Assembly (NCBI RefSeq): GCF_003001695.1
Contig: NZ_PVYX01000002.1
Coordinates: 744,001-808,000, forward strand
Direction: 5' to 3'
Source of the DNA: Flagellimonas meridianipacifica
GTDB taxonomy: Bacteria > Bacteroidota > Bacteroidia > Flavobacteriales > Flavobacteriaceae
Length of the DNA stretch: 64,000 nt
Shown: positions 1-9,055 of the stretch, one piece after another
Layout: the number at the start of each line of letters is the position of its first letter
How positions within the stretch are numbered: the first letter of the stretch is position 1
Notes under the pieces: generated by a model
What the model was told of the DNA's origin: nothing
The model's database searches: none
Seen by the model: the letters and a program-made list of their open reading frames with translations, nothing else
Made by a program: the position numbers and the translations under genes

Positions 1-690
1 AATATTCTGAAGATATTCACCTCTTTTGTTTTGGTATTTTAGATAATATGCGTGTTCCCAAACATCAATTCCCAACAAGGGGGTACCCATTCTTTCAGCA
101 ACCTTCATTAAGGGATTATCTTGATTTGGCGTTGAGCAAACATGTAGTTTGTTGTCGGCATCTTGACATAACCATGCCCAGCCTGACCCAAATCTTTTTG
201 CGCCAGCCTCTGCCAACTGATTTTTAAGCGCTTCCTCAGAACCAAAATCTTCAACCACTTTAGCTTTGAATGCATCACTCATACCTTGTCCACCAGGGGT
301 AAGTATATCCCAATAAAGCGTGTGATTATAAAAACCTCCTCCGTTGTTTCGTATGGCCGTAGGTAGATTTTCCATGGTCAATATCTCCTCGATGGATTTT
401 CCAGAGATATTTGCTGCCTCCAAGGCGGCGTTAAGCTTATTTGTATATCCCTGATGATGCTTGGAATGATGTATTTCCATGGTCATGGCATCTATGGTGT
501 CTGGAAATGCGTTATATCCGTAAGGGATTTCGGGAAGAGTGAAGGAAGCGGCAGCAGCCGTACTTTCTGTAGTTTCCATAGTTTTTTCTTTTTTAGTTTC
601 AGTTTTGCAGGAAGAGAGCATTAAAGATGGAACAACGGACACTCCCGTTGTTGCAATGACGGTTTGTTTCAAGAATTTACGCTTGTTCAT
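1..690 (-). CDS. Superoxide dismutase (Fe/Mn family), exported lipoprotein, 3' end cut by window
   Basis: Translating the minus strand from the ATG at 688-690 gives 230 codons running off the window edge, so about 15-25 C-terminal residues are missing. It converts superoxide to oxygen and hydrogen peroxide. Metal ligands are visible as His in EIHHSKHHQGY, His in FYNHTLYW, and Asp and His in GIDVWEHAYYLKYQ. The Gly in NNGGGFYNH and the Gln in TPNQDNPLM are those of manganese rather than iron enzymes. The N-terminus (MNKRKFLKQ, hydrophobic stretch, then LSSC with Cys28) is a lipoprotein signal with some Tat-like character (KR in place of RR), so the enzyme should sit outside the cytoplasm on a membrane. 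A Thr/Glu/Ala-rich linker of about 20 residues joins the lipobox to the catalytic domain. It lies 97 bp downstream of the next minus-strand gene and may be transcribed separately. Confidence 0.93.
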   Translation of the reverse strand, partial: MNKRKFLKQTVIATTGVSVVPSLMLSSCKTETKKEKTMETTESTAAAASFTLPEIPYGYNAFPDTIDAMTMEIHHSKHHQGYTNKLNAALEAANISGKSIEEILTMENLPTAIRNNGGGFYNHTLYWDILTPGGQGMSDAFKAKVVEDFGSEEALKNQLAEAGAKRFGSGWAWLCQDADNKLHVCSTPNQDNPLMKVAERMGTPLLGIDVWEHAYYLKYQNKRGEYLQNI

Positions 691-787
691 GATGTTGTTT
701 TATCTTTTCTAAAGTTAGGGATAATTACGTTCCATATCAATGAATTTTAAAAATCGATTGATAAGGCATTAAGATTACCTGTTTGTT

Positions 788-1282
788 TTATAAGGGTTTT
801 AGCAAATCTTTTGCATCGCGTATGCCCCTTTTTAGATTTTCGCAAAGCAGAAGAGACTTATCTATCCGGGTCTGTGAATTCTTATATCTTGAAATCATAT
901 AGATTATTCCTCGCTTCTTGCCACTGGTAAGTCCTTCAAAAATCTGATAGGCATCATAATCACTCAATAATACTGCTTCAAACTCTTCGGGCATTTCAAC
1001 TCCATATTTGGATGTGTCCTCAAATAACTGCATTGTAAAATAGTCGTTTTGATAAATCCCAAGATTTTTTTGATGGTTCTTACTGAAAATTATATAGAAG
1101 AGGTTTTGCCTTTTTTGAAGTGCCGCATAGAATTCGATAGACTTTGTTTCAAAGGAAGCGATGACTTTTACCCTTTTGTGTCCTTTGGAAATAAAAGGTT
1201 GTGCAATTTCTTCTGGAACTGAAACTACATGCATACCGTAGGATGCCCCCGCAATGCTTACTTCAAAACCAGGGCTTTCCAT
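788..1282 (-). CDS. YdeI/OmpD-associated family protein with DUF1905-like N-terminus
   Basis: This 164-residue protein ends in the YdeI/OmpD-associated domain: EMPEEFEAVL, then an aromatic-rich segment with KKRGIIYMISRYKN and LLLCENLKRG near the C-terminus. The first 90 residues look like the DUF1905 beta domain that often precedes it. The biochemical role is not established; relatives have been linked to bacteriocin or peptide stress. No signal peptide is seen, so it is probably cytoplasmic. The ATG follows the stop codon of the upstream hydrolase-OsmC gene directly (TAAATG), which implies translational coupling as the last gene of a chain starting at 8351. A second YdeI-like gene, of different architecture, lies at 11519-12091. 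Confidence 0.75.
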   Translation of the reverse strand: MESPGFEVSIAGASYGMHVVSVPEEIAQPFISKGHKRVKVIASFETKSIEFYAALQKRQNLFYIIFSKNHQKNLGIYQNDYFTMQLFEDTSKYGVEMPEEFEAVLLSDYDAYQIFEGLTSGKKRGIIYMISRYKNSQTRIDKSLLLCENLKRGIRDAKDLLKPL

Positions 1283-2503
1283 TTAGTCAATCAGTTTTGT
1301 GATCACCTTCGTTTCACTATGTAACGTTCTGTGCACAGGACACTTGTCTGCAATTTGAAGTATTCGTGTTTTTTGCTTTTCATCGAGGTCTCCTGTAAGT
1401 TTAATTTCACGGTGGAAGGTGTCTATTTTGGCCGATTCTGATTCACAATGCTCGCAGTCTTCCGCATGGGTTTTGCTGTATGAGGTATGGACTTCAATGT
1501 TTTCTAAAGGCCATCCTTTTCTTTTTACGTACATCTGCACGGTCATTACCGTACACGCCGAAAGTCCGGCAGAAACATACTCATAGGGAGAAGGGCCAAA
1601 ATCGTTTCCTCCAAAACTCTCTGGTTCGTCAGCCAACATATAATGGTTGCCAACTTTCATTGGTGTTGTAAACTCATCTGTAGCATCCAAACTGGCCATT
1701 ACCTGATGTTTGGTCCTCAAAGAATAGTCAATACGTTCCATGATGGGCAGGTACCGTTTGGCCCAACCGGAAATTACCTCGCCTACGTACAATGAATCCT
1801 CTTTATTGAAAAGTAAATGGTCCGCTCCATCCAATGAGACAAAACTTTTGGGATGGTGCGCTGCGGTATAGATTTCCTCTGCATTTTTAATGCCCACAGT
1901 ATCATCTTGTGGCGAGTGCATGATTAAAAGAGGTTTTCTGAGCGCTTTGGCAGTTTCGGGAAGGGACTTGGTTTCCAAGTCATCAACAAACTGTTTTTTT
2001 ATTTTGAAATCACGGCCGCTTAAGTTGACAACTGCCTCTCCTGTGGCTACAATTTCTTCCAAACCACTTTTGAACAAGTGCTTTACATGTACAGGATTGG
2101 AAGGAGCACCCACAGTGGCGACAGCTTTAATGGATTCAATTTCTGCAGCTGCGAAAATAGACGCAGCACCACCCAGAGAGTGACCAATGATTAGGGTAGG
2201 AGCTTCGTAGTTTTCTGCAAGAAAATCCGCAGCTGCTACCAAGTCATTTACATTTCCTGAAAAGTTGGTATCGGCAAAATCTCCTTCGCTTTCACCCAAT
2301 CCCGTAAAATCAAATCGAAGTACGGCAAACCCATTGGATGAAAGTGCTTTGCTAATATTTTTTACCGCCATCAGGTTTTTGGTACAAGTAAAGCAATGTG
2401 CAAAAATTGCGTAATTATGGGGGTGTCTGTCTGCAGGCAGTTCCAGACGTCCCACCAACTGCTGCCCCTCCTTGTTGCCAAAAGTTATTTTTTGTAAGCT
2501 CAT
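1283..2503 (-). CDS. Alpha/beta hydrolase fused to OsmC-family peroxidase domain
   Basis: The 406 residues make two domains. Residues 1 to about 255 form an alpha/beta hydrolase with nucleophile elbow GHSLGGA, acid in SPQDDTV and His in DGADHLLF. Residues about 270-406 form an OsmC/Ohr-type domain with the Cys in GLSACTVMTVQ and the second Cys in DKCPVHRT, the pair that reduces organic hydroperoxides in this family. The combined enzyme is known as a fusion family, but its substrate is not; hydrolysis of an ester or peroxide-bearing substrate coupled to peroxide reduction is an inference. There is no signal peptide. The ATG overlaps the stop of the upstream DUF2490 gene by 4 bases (ATGA), indicating one operon. 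Confidence 0.88.
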   Translation of the reverse strand: MSLQKITFGNKEGQQLVGRLELPADRHPHNYAIFAHCFTCTKNLMAVKNISKALSSNGFAVLRFDFTGLGESEGDFADTNFSGNVNDLVAAADFLAENYEAPTLIIGHSLGGAASIFAAAEIESIKAVATVGAPSNPVHVKHLFKSGLEEIVATGEAVVNLSGRDFKIKKQFVDDLETKSLPETAKALRKPLLIMHSPQDDTVGIKNAEEIYTAAHHPKSFVSLDGADHLLFNKEDSLYVGEVISGWAKRYLPIMERIDYSLRTKHQVMASLDATDEFTTPMKVGNHYMLADEPESFGGNDFGPSPYEYVSAGLSACTVMTVQMYVKRKGWPLENIEVHTSYSKTHAEDCEHCESESAKIDTFHREIKLTGDLDEKQKTRILQIADKCPVHRTLHSETKVITKLID

Positions 2504-3228
2504 TTTTCCTTTTTAAAGATACCCTTTAAGTCGGGATTAAAGAAAAAAGCTATCTGTAAGCGGTCAAAAACCTGATTGGTGAATTGATTTCGCAAATACC
2601 CTATTTGCACATTACTATTTTCCGTAAGATGAATCCCAACGGCTCCATAGAGTCGATTTTGGTCAAATAGGTCATCCTGTAAATTGATGAAAATCTCATC
2701 GTAAAAATTCAGAAAAAAAGTGTTGGTCAATGGTAATGTCATTTGAATGCGATATCTCGCCCTGTGCCTCAAGTCCACAGCATCTTCTACAAAAGGTTGA
2801 AGCGATTTGTTTCGAATAAACCGTTGTTCCAAACGATACCGATGTTCAAAAAGAAATTCCCAGACTTTGTTGGTCAGTATGAACTGTTCAAAAATCCGAT
2901 GCTCCAAAATGGTATTGACCAAATTTTCGTCACTTTCAAAGGTTGGGTCCGTATCAATGTAAGCATAGCCCACAGTAGCTATTGCATTGGGATTGATATG
3001 ATAGTTTAATCCGGTTCTGAGCAAAAGTTGATTAAAACTTGAAGTGGACTCGTAAAAACGGAACTGTGCCTCGGAATGGATACTGAAGCGCTCCGAGATT
3101 CTGTTCATACCAAAATACATGTACCATGCTCCCAGTTCGTCTTCTCCAGTATCTTGGGCATTGCAAAAAAAAACTCCTCCCATTAAGACTAGGAGGAGCG
3201 TTCTGATATTAAATATCACTGTCTTCAA
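2500..3228 (-). CDS. DUF2490 family outer-membrane-type beta-barrel protein
   Basis: The 242-residue protein starts with a clear signal peptide (MKTVIFNIRTLLLVLMGG, cleavage near CNAQD) followed by alternating aromatic and polar strands (AQFRFYE, EHRYRLEQRF, ARYRIQMTLP, VQIGYLRNQF) typical of DUF2490 barrels. The fold suggests an outer membrane location; the role is unknown. The start is a TTG at 3226-3228, inside the last 20 bases of the S9 peptidase gene. I prefer it over the GTG three codons later because it provides the Lys and the full signal sequence. The stop overlaps the next ATG by 4 bases, so it is a middle gene of the five-gene chain. Confidence 0.8.
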   Translation of the reverse strand: MKTVIFNIRTLLLVLMGGVFFCNAQDTGEDELGAWYMYFGMNRISERFSIHSEAQFRFYESTSSFNQLLLRTGLNYHINPNAIATVGYAYIDTDPTFESDENLVNTILEHRIFEQFILTNKVWEFLFEHRYRLEQRFIRNKSLQPFVEDAVDLRHRARYRIQMTLPLTNTFFLNFYDEIFINLQDDLFDQNRLYGAVGIHLTENSNVQIGYLRNQFTNQVFDRLQIAFFFNPDLKGIFKKEK

Positions 3229-5128
3229 TTGGTTTTTCTATTTCCTTCTTTAGATGTGTATCTAAGAATTCTAAAATTTTACTGTAAGCTGTGATTTGGT
3301 TTTCTTTCTTGACAAATCCATGGCCCTCATCCTCAAAAAGTACATATTCTACTGGGACACCGTTTTGCCTGACGCTTGCTACAATTTCATCAGACTCTAC
3401 CTGTAAAACCCTAGGGTCCTGTGCCCCTTGTAGTACAATTAGGGGTTTAGTAACATTACTGGTATGGAAAAGAGGTGAAATTTGCTTCAAACGAACCGAA
3501 TCTGCGCTGTATGGATCCCCTAATTCTTTATAGAGCGCATCTTTAAATGATTCCCACCATGGCGGGATGCTCTTCAAGGTTCTAATCCAATTCGTTACAC
3601 CAAAAATGTTTACGCCAACATCAAATTCTTCCGGAGTAAATGTAAGTGCTGCCATGGTCATGTATCCACCATAGGACCCCCCAATAATTCCGATTTTTTC
3701 ACCATCAATTTCAGGTTGCTGGGCCAGCCAGTTTTTTCCCTCTACACAATCTTTTAGGTCTTTATCGCCATGGTTCAAATCATCCATTTGATAAAAAGTC
3801 TTTCCATATCCACTGCTTCCTCTATTGTTCACAGCCAATACGGCATAGCCATGATTCACCATATATTGAATTAAGGAGCTAAAGTTTTGACGTGATTGCC
3901 CTCCAGGACCTCCATGAACCCAGACCAAAGCTGGGACAGGATTTTCCTCCGAAGCTTGATGAGGTTTGTAATAGATTGAAGGGATTTCGGTTCCATCGAA
4001 TGAGTTAAAGCGAATAACCTCGGCCTTTACAAGATGCTCGGGTACTATTTCTTCATTAAGCACATCAGTTAACTTATTCTGCTCCTTAGTTTTAAGATTG
4101 AAGGTGTGCAAATTGGAAGGCGAATTGGAGCCACCCACGTAAAAGCGCATCATGGAATCATCCTTGGAAAAGCCTACGCTGGTAATGTCTCCACCATCAA
4201 ACTGCGGTAGTTCTATGTTTTGCTGGGACGCTGTATCAAAAACCTCAATAACATTTTTCGCATCTTCGTTAATATAGCTAACCCTATATTTTCCGGAGCG
4301 AGTAAAATAAGAACCCATGATGTCCCAATCTTTCTCCAGTACTTTTTCAGAAGTTCCATCGGCTATGTTATAGCGTTTTAGATATGAAAACTCCCCACCA
4401 TCGTCAGTTGTATAGTAAAGGTATTTTCCATCTTTGGAAAAATCCTCAGGGGAGTTGCCACTTTGGGTTTCATTTACTTTTTTCATCTCTCCTTCGGCAA
4501 CAGAATAAAGGAAAAGGTCTGAATCATTGGTATTTATGGGCTTTATCAATGCAAAATATTGCTCATTATCCGAAATCTCACCCACGTCCAATCCTTCGTC
4601 ATTTTGATAGATTAGGGATGGCGTAAAAGTTTCGATATCCATTTTGTAAACATCGGTGTACTGAGGGTTTCTCTTGTTTGAGCCGAAGTAGAAACTTTTT
4701 TCATCCTTGCTCCAACCATAAAAATTGGCCCTTGCTCCTTCATAAGGGGTAAGATTGGTAATTGTACCCGTGGTATCCCTTAGATAAATCTGATATATTT
4801 CATCTCCATTATTGTCCTTGCTCAACAGAATACGTTCATCATTTGGGAAATACGAAGTTGTGAAAACAGACGAACTATCAGATGCCGTCAAAGGTTCCAT
4901 ATTTCCGTCGGCAGTTGCAATAGTGTAGGCATTGTAGATGCCAGAACGGTTGCTGTGTACCAATAGTTTAGAATTGTCTGGGGAAAAACTGCCTCCACCA
5001 ACAGCTTCGTTATCCATCATTTGAGCAATGGTGTATGTTTTAAGCGGTTCGACCGTCTCGGTGGCTTTTTGTTCTTCTTTGCAGCTCCATAACAGAACAA
5101 TGCAAATAAAAATTGAAAGTCTTTTCAT
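3209..5128 (-). CDS. S9 family prolyl oligopeptidase-type peptidase, lipoprotein
   Basis: This serine peptidase (639 residues) has an N-terminal beta-propeller (about residues 30-370) and a C-terminal alpha/beta hydrolase domain. The latter shows WVHGGPGGQS (oxyanion region), nucleophile GGSYGGY, acid in LQGAQDPRVL and His in EDEGHGFV. Members cleave peptides from the N-terminus, often after proline or alanine. The start at 5126-5128 is chosen because it gives a lipoprotein signal with Cys16 (ICIVLLWSCKEE). The longer open frame to 5239 would overlap the upstream gene by about 100 bp and bury the signal. It begins 13 bp after the sortilin-like gene, and its stop overlaps the DUF2490 start, so the chain is co-transcribed. 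It probably works in the periplasm on peptides. Confidence 0.9.
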   Translation of the reverse strand: MKRLSIFICIVLLWSCKEEQKATETVEPLKTYTIAQMMDNEAVGGGSFSPDNSKLLVHSNRSGIYNAYTIATADGNMEPLTASDSSSVFTTSYFPNDERILLSKDNNGDEIYQIYLRDTTGTITNLTPYEGARANFYGWSKDEKSFYFGSNKRNPQYTDVYKMDIETFTPSLIYQNDEGLDVGEISDNEQYFALIKPINTNDSDLFLYSVAEGEMKKVNETQSGNSPEDFSKDGKYLYYTTDDGGEFSYLKRYNIADGTSEKVLEKDWDIMGSYFTRSGKYRVSYINEDAKNVIEVFDTASQQNIELPQFDGGDITSVGFSKDDSMMRFYVGGSNSPSNLHTFNLKTKEQNKLTDVLNEEIVPEHLVKAEVIRFNSFDGTEIPSIYYKPHQASEENPVPALVWVHGGPGGQSRQNFSSLIQYMVNHGYAVLAVNNRGSSGYGKTFYQMDDLNHGDKDLKDCVEGKNWLAQQPEIDGEKIGIIGGSYGGYMTMAALTFTPEEFDVGVNIFGVTNWIRTLKSIPPWWESFKDALYKELGDPYSADSVRLKQISPLFHTSNVTKPLIVLQGAQDPRVLQVESDEIVASVRQNGVPVEYVLFEDEGHGFVKKENQITAYSKILEFLDTHLKKEIEKPIEDSDI

Positions 5129-5141
5129 TGGGATTGTTGAT

Positions 5142-8100
5142 TTAGTTAATAGTAATGATTTTGGTCTCTTTGAAGGGTGATAAATCAAGTGCTTCAATCT
5201 GGGTTCTATAGGGTTTCCATTTTTCTTCGAAGAATGCATTGGTCTTTGTTATGGCAGAGCTTAAGTCATCTTCTGCAAATTGTACCAATTGCCTTTCTGT
5301 TGATGTGATTCCGGATTTACGGGTTCTTACGTAAAAACCGGCAGTGTTTAAGCGCTGCATTACCGTAACTTCTGGATTCCTGGTAATTCCTTGGCGCTTG
5401 TCCTCTTTTCCAATATAAAGTGCTACCACAGAATCGATTTCTTTCACAATGTCTTTGGAAGCTTTGATCTGTTCCTCATACTTCTTTTTGTCCATTTCCT
5501 TTAGCTCCTTTGCGAACTTATTGGCTAAATCTTTGTTTTCCACCAATTGCTTTACAGCATCTGCAGAAGTTTGCACAAGACCATCCAATTTTTTTGCAAG
5601 GGTATATACTTCATTTATGGAACTTGTGGAAACGTTTAACCTTGGGTCTGTTTTGACGGTTACCATTGTGGAATCCATGGCTTCCCCAAAGTGAACTTTG
5701 ATCTTATAGTTTCCAGGTTTTACATTGATTCCGCCGTTTTCTTTTTTCGATTTGCTGATTTTTCTTGAAGGCCTATCCGGTCCTTTTTCATCCATTCCCC
5801 AATAAACACGATGGAATCCAGCCTTTTTAGGTGCTTTGTATTTTAGGGTTCGTATTAATCGACCGCCATCATACACATTGAACTGAATGGAATCTTTCTT
5901 TTGAACTCCCGTTAACTCCTTCTTATCTGTGGATTCTTCTTTTTCTTCCTTGTCGTCATCTTTCTTTTCTACATCCTTTTTCACCTCTTTTATATAATAA
6001 GTAATCATGGCACCACGCTTTCTGTTTTCCGCATTGTAAAGCGCATCAGCCCCAAAACGAGTACCATTGGGTTGTTGATACGCCGCCAAATAAGCATCCG
6101 GACTTGGAAATAGGCCTACTTCTTTTTGCATAAGACCAGTATTGCTTGCAAGAGCACGTAGAGGTCGAATGTCATCCAGTACCCAAGCCGCTCTCCCGAA
6201 TGTACCAATGATTAAATCGTTTTCCCTTGGATGGATTACTAAATCTTTTGTTGACACTGTTGGAAATCCTTCAGTCCATTTTTGCCATGTGTTTCCCGCA
6301 TTTAAGGAAAGATATAAACCGTCATCTGTCCCCAAGAACATTAAATTCGGGTTTTCAGCATCCTCTACAATGGAAAGGGTATAGCTGGCTACATCGTTCT
6401 GGTCAACAATGCGCGTCCACGTTTTACCATAATCTCTGGTGCGGTAGGCGTAGGGTTCATAGTTGAACCTTCTATAATCATTTGCAATTAAAAGAGCCTC
6501 TCCCTTGTTCTTCTTTGAAGCTTTTATTTGTGGAATCCAACTGCCAGCTGGTAATCCTTTAATGTTTTTGGTGACTTCCGTCCAATTAGCTCCTCCATTT
6601 TGGGTGTAATGCACACGACCATCGTCTGTACTCACCCATAGCATATCTTTTTCTATTGGGGATGGCTCAATAACCAAAACAGTACAGTGGTTTTCTGCTC
6701 CGGTGGCATCCATGGTTAACCCACCACTTTCACTCTGTTTTTGTTTTTCAGGGTCATTGGTGGTCAAATCTGGGGAAATCACTTCCCATGTCAGTCCTTT
6801 GTCTGTGGATTTATGGACAAATTGACTTCCAAAGTACACTGTGCTGTTATCAAATGGGTCTTGTCCTATTCCCGCATTCCAGTTAAATCGCAACTTAGTC
6901 TCAGCATCTGGTGGAGTAGGGCGGACTGTATAATTATTTCCAGTTTTCCAATCGTATCGCCTTACAAAACCTTGTTGGCTCATGGCGTATCCATATTGAC
7001 TATTATCCAAATCAGGGACTACATCAAAACCATCACCAAAGGCAATTTCCTGCCAGTATGCGTTTCGAATACCCTGGTCTTTCCAGACATATGCAGGTCC
7101 TCTCCAGGAACCGTTATCTTGTAAACCACCATACACATTGTAGGGGAATTCATTATCCACATTGATGTGATAGAACTGTGCTACTGGGATGTTGCCAATA
7201 AACCGCCAGGTCTTTCCCCCATCTTTAGTGATATTCAATCCTCCATCGTTGCCATCAATCATAAACTGTCCATTTTCCGGATGAATCCACCAAGCATGAT
7301 GGTCTGGATGAACTCCATTGTCTGCTTGGTAGGCTGGCATTAACTGTTTGAAGTTTTTCCCGCCATCTTCCGATACATTTACATAAGTGAAAATGGAGTA
7401 TACCCTATTTTCATTTTCAGGGTCCACGTAAATTTCAGAATAATAGAAGGGACGATTTCCAATATCACTCTTATCGTTAATCTTTTTCCATTTCATACCT
7501 CCATCTTCGGAACGATAAAGGGCATTTTTTTTAGCCTCTACCAAGGCGTACACAATGTTGGGTTTGTTTTTTGCAATGGCAATACCGATTCTACCCAACT
7601 CACCTTTAGGAAGTCCATCTTCATCAGTTAGTTTTTTCCAGTTTTCGCCACCGTCATGGGTGATGTAAAGCCCACTTCCAGCTCCTCCAGACTTAAAAAA
7701 CCAAGGGTCTCTTTTGTGTTCCCATAAAGCAGCAATCAATTTATTGGGATTGGTAGGGTCCATCACCAAATCGGCTATCCCTGTTTTATTATTGGCGAAA
7801 AGGATTTTCTTCCAAGTTTTTCCACCGTCCGTTGTTTTGAATACTCCACGTTCTGGATGGATACCCCAGGGAGAACCAATGGCGCCCACATAAACCACAT
7901 CTGGATTAGTCGGGTCAACAACAATTCTATGAATATGTCGGGTCTTCTCAAGCCCCATGGACTTCCAAGTTTTTCCACCGTCCAAAGATTTGTAGATCCC
8001 GTATCCCCCATTAAGGCTGTTTCTAGGATTACCTTCTCCCGTTCCTACCCAAATCACGGAAGGGTTGGATTGTTGGATTTCAACAGCTCCGATAGAAGCA

Positions 8101-8351
8101 GTAACTTCTTTGTCGAAAATCGGTTCCCATTTAATTCCTCCAGAAGTAGATTTCCACAATCCTCCCGAAGCCGTACCCACGTACATTACATCTGGATTGG
8201 AAAGGACCACATCTATGGCCGTAACACGGCCGCTCATTCCTCCAGGGCCTATGTTTCGAGGTTTCATGTCCTGTACCAGGTCCATGTTAAAATCTTGCGC
8301 AAAAAAAGAAAGTGATGCGAAGCACATCACGAGTGTGTAGAGGTATTTCAT
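5142..8351 (-). CDS. VPS10/sortilin-like multi-bladed beta-propeller protein, secreted
   Basis: The 1069-residue protein starts with a signal peptide (MKYLYTLVMCFASLSFFAQ) and then repeats Asp-box motifs of the type SxDGGxxW (KSLDGGKTWK, KTTDGGKTWK, ITHDGGENWK, ITKDGGKTWR and others), the hallmark of sortilin/VPS10 and BNR-type propellers. The opening MKPRNIGPGGMSGRV is standard for this Bacteroidota family, often labelled glycosyl hydrolase without proof. A Lys/Asp/Glu-rich linker near residues 770-800 separates the propellers from an Ig-like segment and a helical C-terminus. The function is unknown; pairing with an S9 peptidase suggests handling of extracellular peptides or proteins. The start is the ATG at 8349-8351; the TTG three codons upstream is less likely. 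It is the first gene of the chain. Confidence 0.88.
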   Translation of the reverse strand: MKYLYTLVMCFASLSFFAQDFNMDLVQDMKPRNIGPGGMSGRVTAIDVVLSNPDVMYVGTASGGLWKSTSGGIKWEPIFDKEVTASIGAVEIQQSNPSVIWVGTGEGNPRNSLNGGYGIYKSLDGGKTWKSMGLEKTRHIHRIVVDPTNPDVVYVGAIGSPWGIHPERGVFKTTDGGKTWKKILFANNKTGIADLVMDPTNPNKLIAALWEHKRDPWFFKSGGAGSGLYITHDGGENWKKLTDEDGLPKGELGRIGIAIAKNKPNIVYALVEAKKNALYRSEDGGMKWKKINDKSDIGNRPFYYSEIYVDPENENRVYSIFTYVNVSEDGGKNFKQLMPAYQADNGVHPDHHAWWIHPENGQFMIDGNDGGLNITKDGGKTWRFIGNIPVAQFYHINVDNEFPYNVYGGLQDNGSWRGPAYVWKDQGIRNAYWQEIAFGDGFDVVPDLDNSQYGYAMSQQGFVRRYDWKTGNNYTVRPTPPDAETKLRFNWNAGIGQDPFDNSTVYFGSQFVHKSTDKGLTWEVISPDLTTNDPEKQKQSESGGLTMDATGAENHCTVLVIEPSPIEKDMLWVSTDDGRVHYTQNGGANWTEVTKNIKGLPAGSWIPQIKASKKNKGEALLIANDYRRFNYEPYAYRTRDYGKTWTRIVDQNDVASYTLSIVEDAENPNLMFLGTDDGLYLSLNAGNTWQKWTEGFPTVSTKDLVIHPRENDLIIGTFGRAAWVLDDIRPLRALASNTGLMQKEVGLFPSPDAYLAAYQQPNGTRFGADALYNAENRKRGAMITYYIKEVKKDVEKKDDDKEEKEESTDKKELTGVQKKDSIQFNVYDGGRLIRTLKYKAPKKAGFHRVYWGMDEKGPDRPSRKISKSKKENGGINVKPGNYKIKVHFGEAMDSTMVTVKTDPRLNVSTSSINEVYTLAKKLDGLVQTSADAVKQLVENKDLANKFAKELKEMDKKKYEEQIKASKDIVKEIDSVVALYIGKEDKRQGITRNPEVTVMQRLNTAGFYVRTRKSGITSTERQLVQFAEDDLSSAITKTNAFFEEKWKPYRTQIEALDLSPFKETKIITIN

Positions 8352-8462
8352 CGTTAGCAAAATTAGTCGGTTAAAGATAGGGAAAACGCTAAGGGGATTT
8401 CTTAAAGAGGTGTTAACGTAGTTGTCTAAATTCTTGATTAAAAGCGTAACATATTTTACATT

Positions 8463-8485
8463 CTATTGTCTAATAATGACAATAG
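8463..8485. promoter_or_regulatory. 8-bp inverted repeat upstream of the 8511 membrane gene
   Basis: CTATTGTC and GACAATAG are separated by a 7-base spacer (8471-8477), 25 bp before the ATG at 8511. It could be a dyad operator or a leader hairpin. No T-run follows, so it is not a terminator. The role is inferred from position only. Confidence 0.3.
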
Positions 8486-8510
8486 CTTTCATTCTACTAA
8501 ACACCAAACC

Positions 8511-9035
8511 ATGACATTTTCAAAAAACCACCGAATACTTATTACCCTTGTAGTTACTGCGCTTGCCTTGACCCATATTCTGTGGGACCATTTTAATGGT
8601 GGTATTCCCACCCACTATTTGCTTCACGATAAAAACTTACCTGGTATCCCCAATTGGTTGGGCGCTTTGGCATTGCCATTTTTTACCTGGTTTTTGTTGT
8701 ATCGCATTGCTAAAAGAGTAAACTCATCGGATTCCAAGGAAAACTTGAAGTTGGTCGTTCTTCGATTTTTAGCAGCATTGATTGTCTCAATCATAATAGC
8801 CTTTTGTTTCACTTTTACTATTGATATTATTGACTATATCATGCTAATTATATTCGCATTGGCTTTTATTTTCCCTTTGTATAAATCTGAATTTTTATTG
8901 GGGTGGGTATTGGGAAGCGCTTTTACTTTTGGTGCGGCGATACCTATGGGTTTTGGAAGTCTTTTTGCCCTCGTCTGTTTCGTTTTCTATCTCATAGGGA
9001 GATTCATAAAAAAACTACTTGGGATTAAGGTCTAA
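8511..9035 (+). CDS. Hypothetical integral membrane protein, about five membrane segments
   Basis: I do not recognise the family. The 174-residue product is very hydrophobic. Segments lie near residues 7-29 (LITLVVTALALTHILWDH), 45-64 (WLGALALPFFTWFLLY), 80-103, 105-122 and 130-165. The ATG at 8511 is preferred over a TTG at 8466, which would add a polar tail and cross the inverted repeat at 8463-8485. It is followed after 20 bp by the MFS transporter, so the two are probably one transcript and may act together, for example as an accessory or unrelated neighbour; nothing in the sequence shows which. Confidence 0.65.
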   Translation: MTFSKNHRILITLVVTALALTHILWDHFNGGIPTHYLLHDKNLPGIPNWLGALALPFFTWFLLYRIAKRVNSSDSKENLKLVVLRFLAALIVSIIIAFCFTFTIDIIDYIMLIIFALAFIFPLYKSEFLLGWVLGSAFTFGAAIPMGFGSLFALVCFVFYLIGRFIKKLLGIKV

Positions 9036-9055
9036 TTTTATTTACCTTGGCCACA

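Noticed and set aside
5129..5239. 37-residue N-terminal extension of the S9 peptidase
   Set aside because: It overlaps the upstream gene by about 100 bp and would bury the lipoprotein signal, so the ATG at 5128 is kept.
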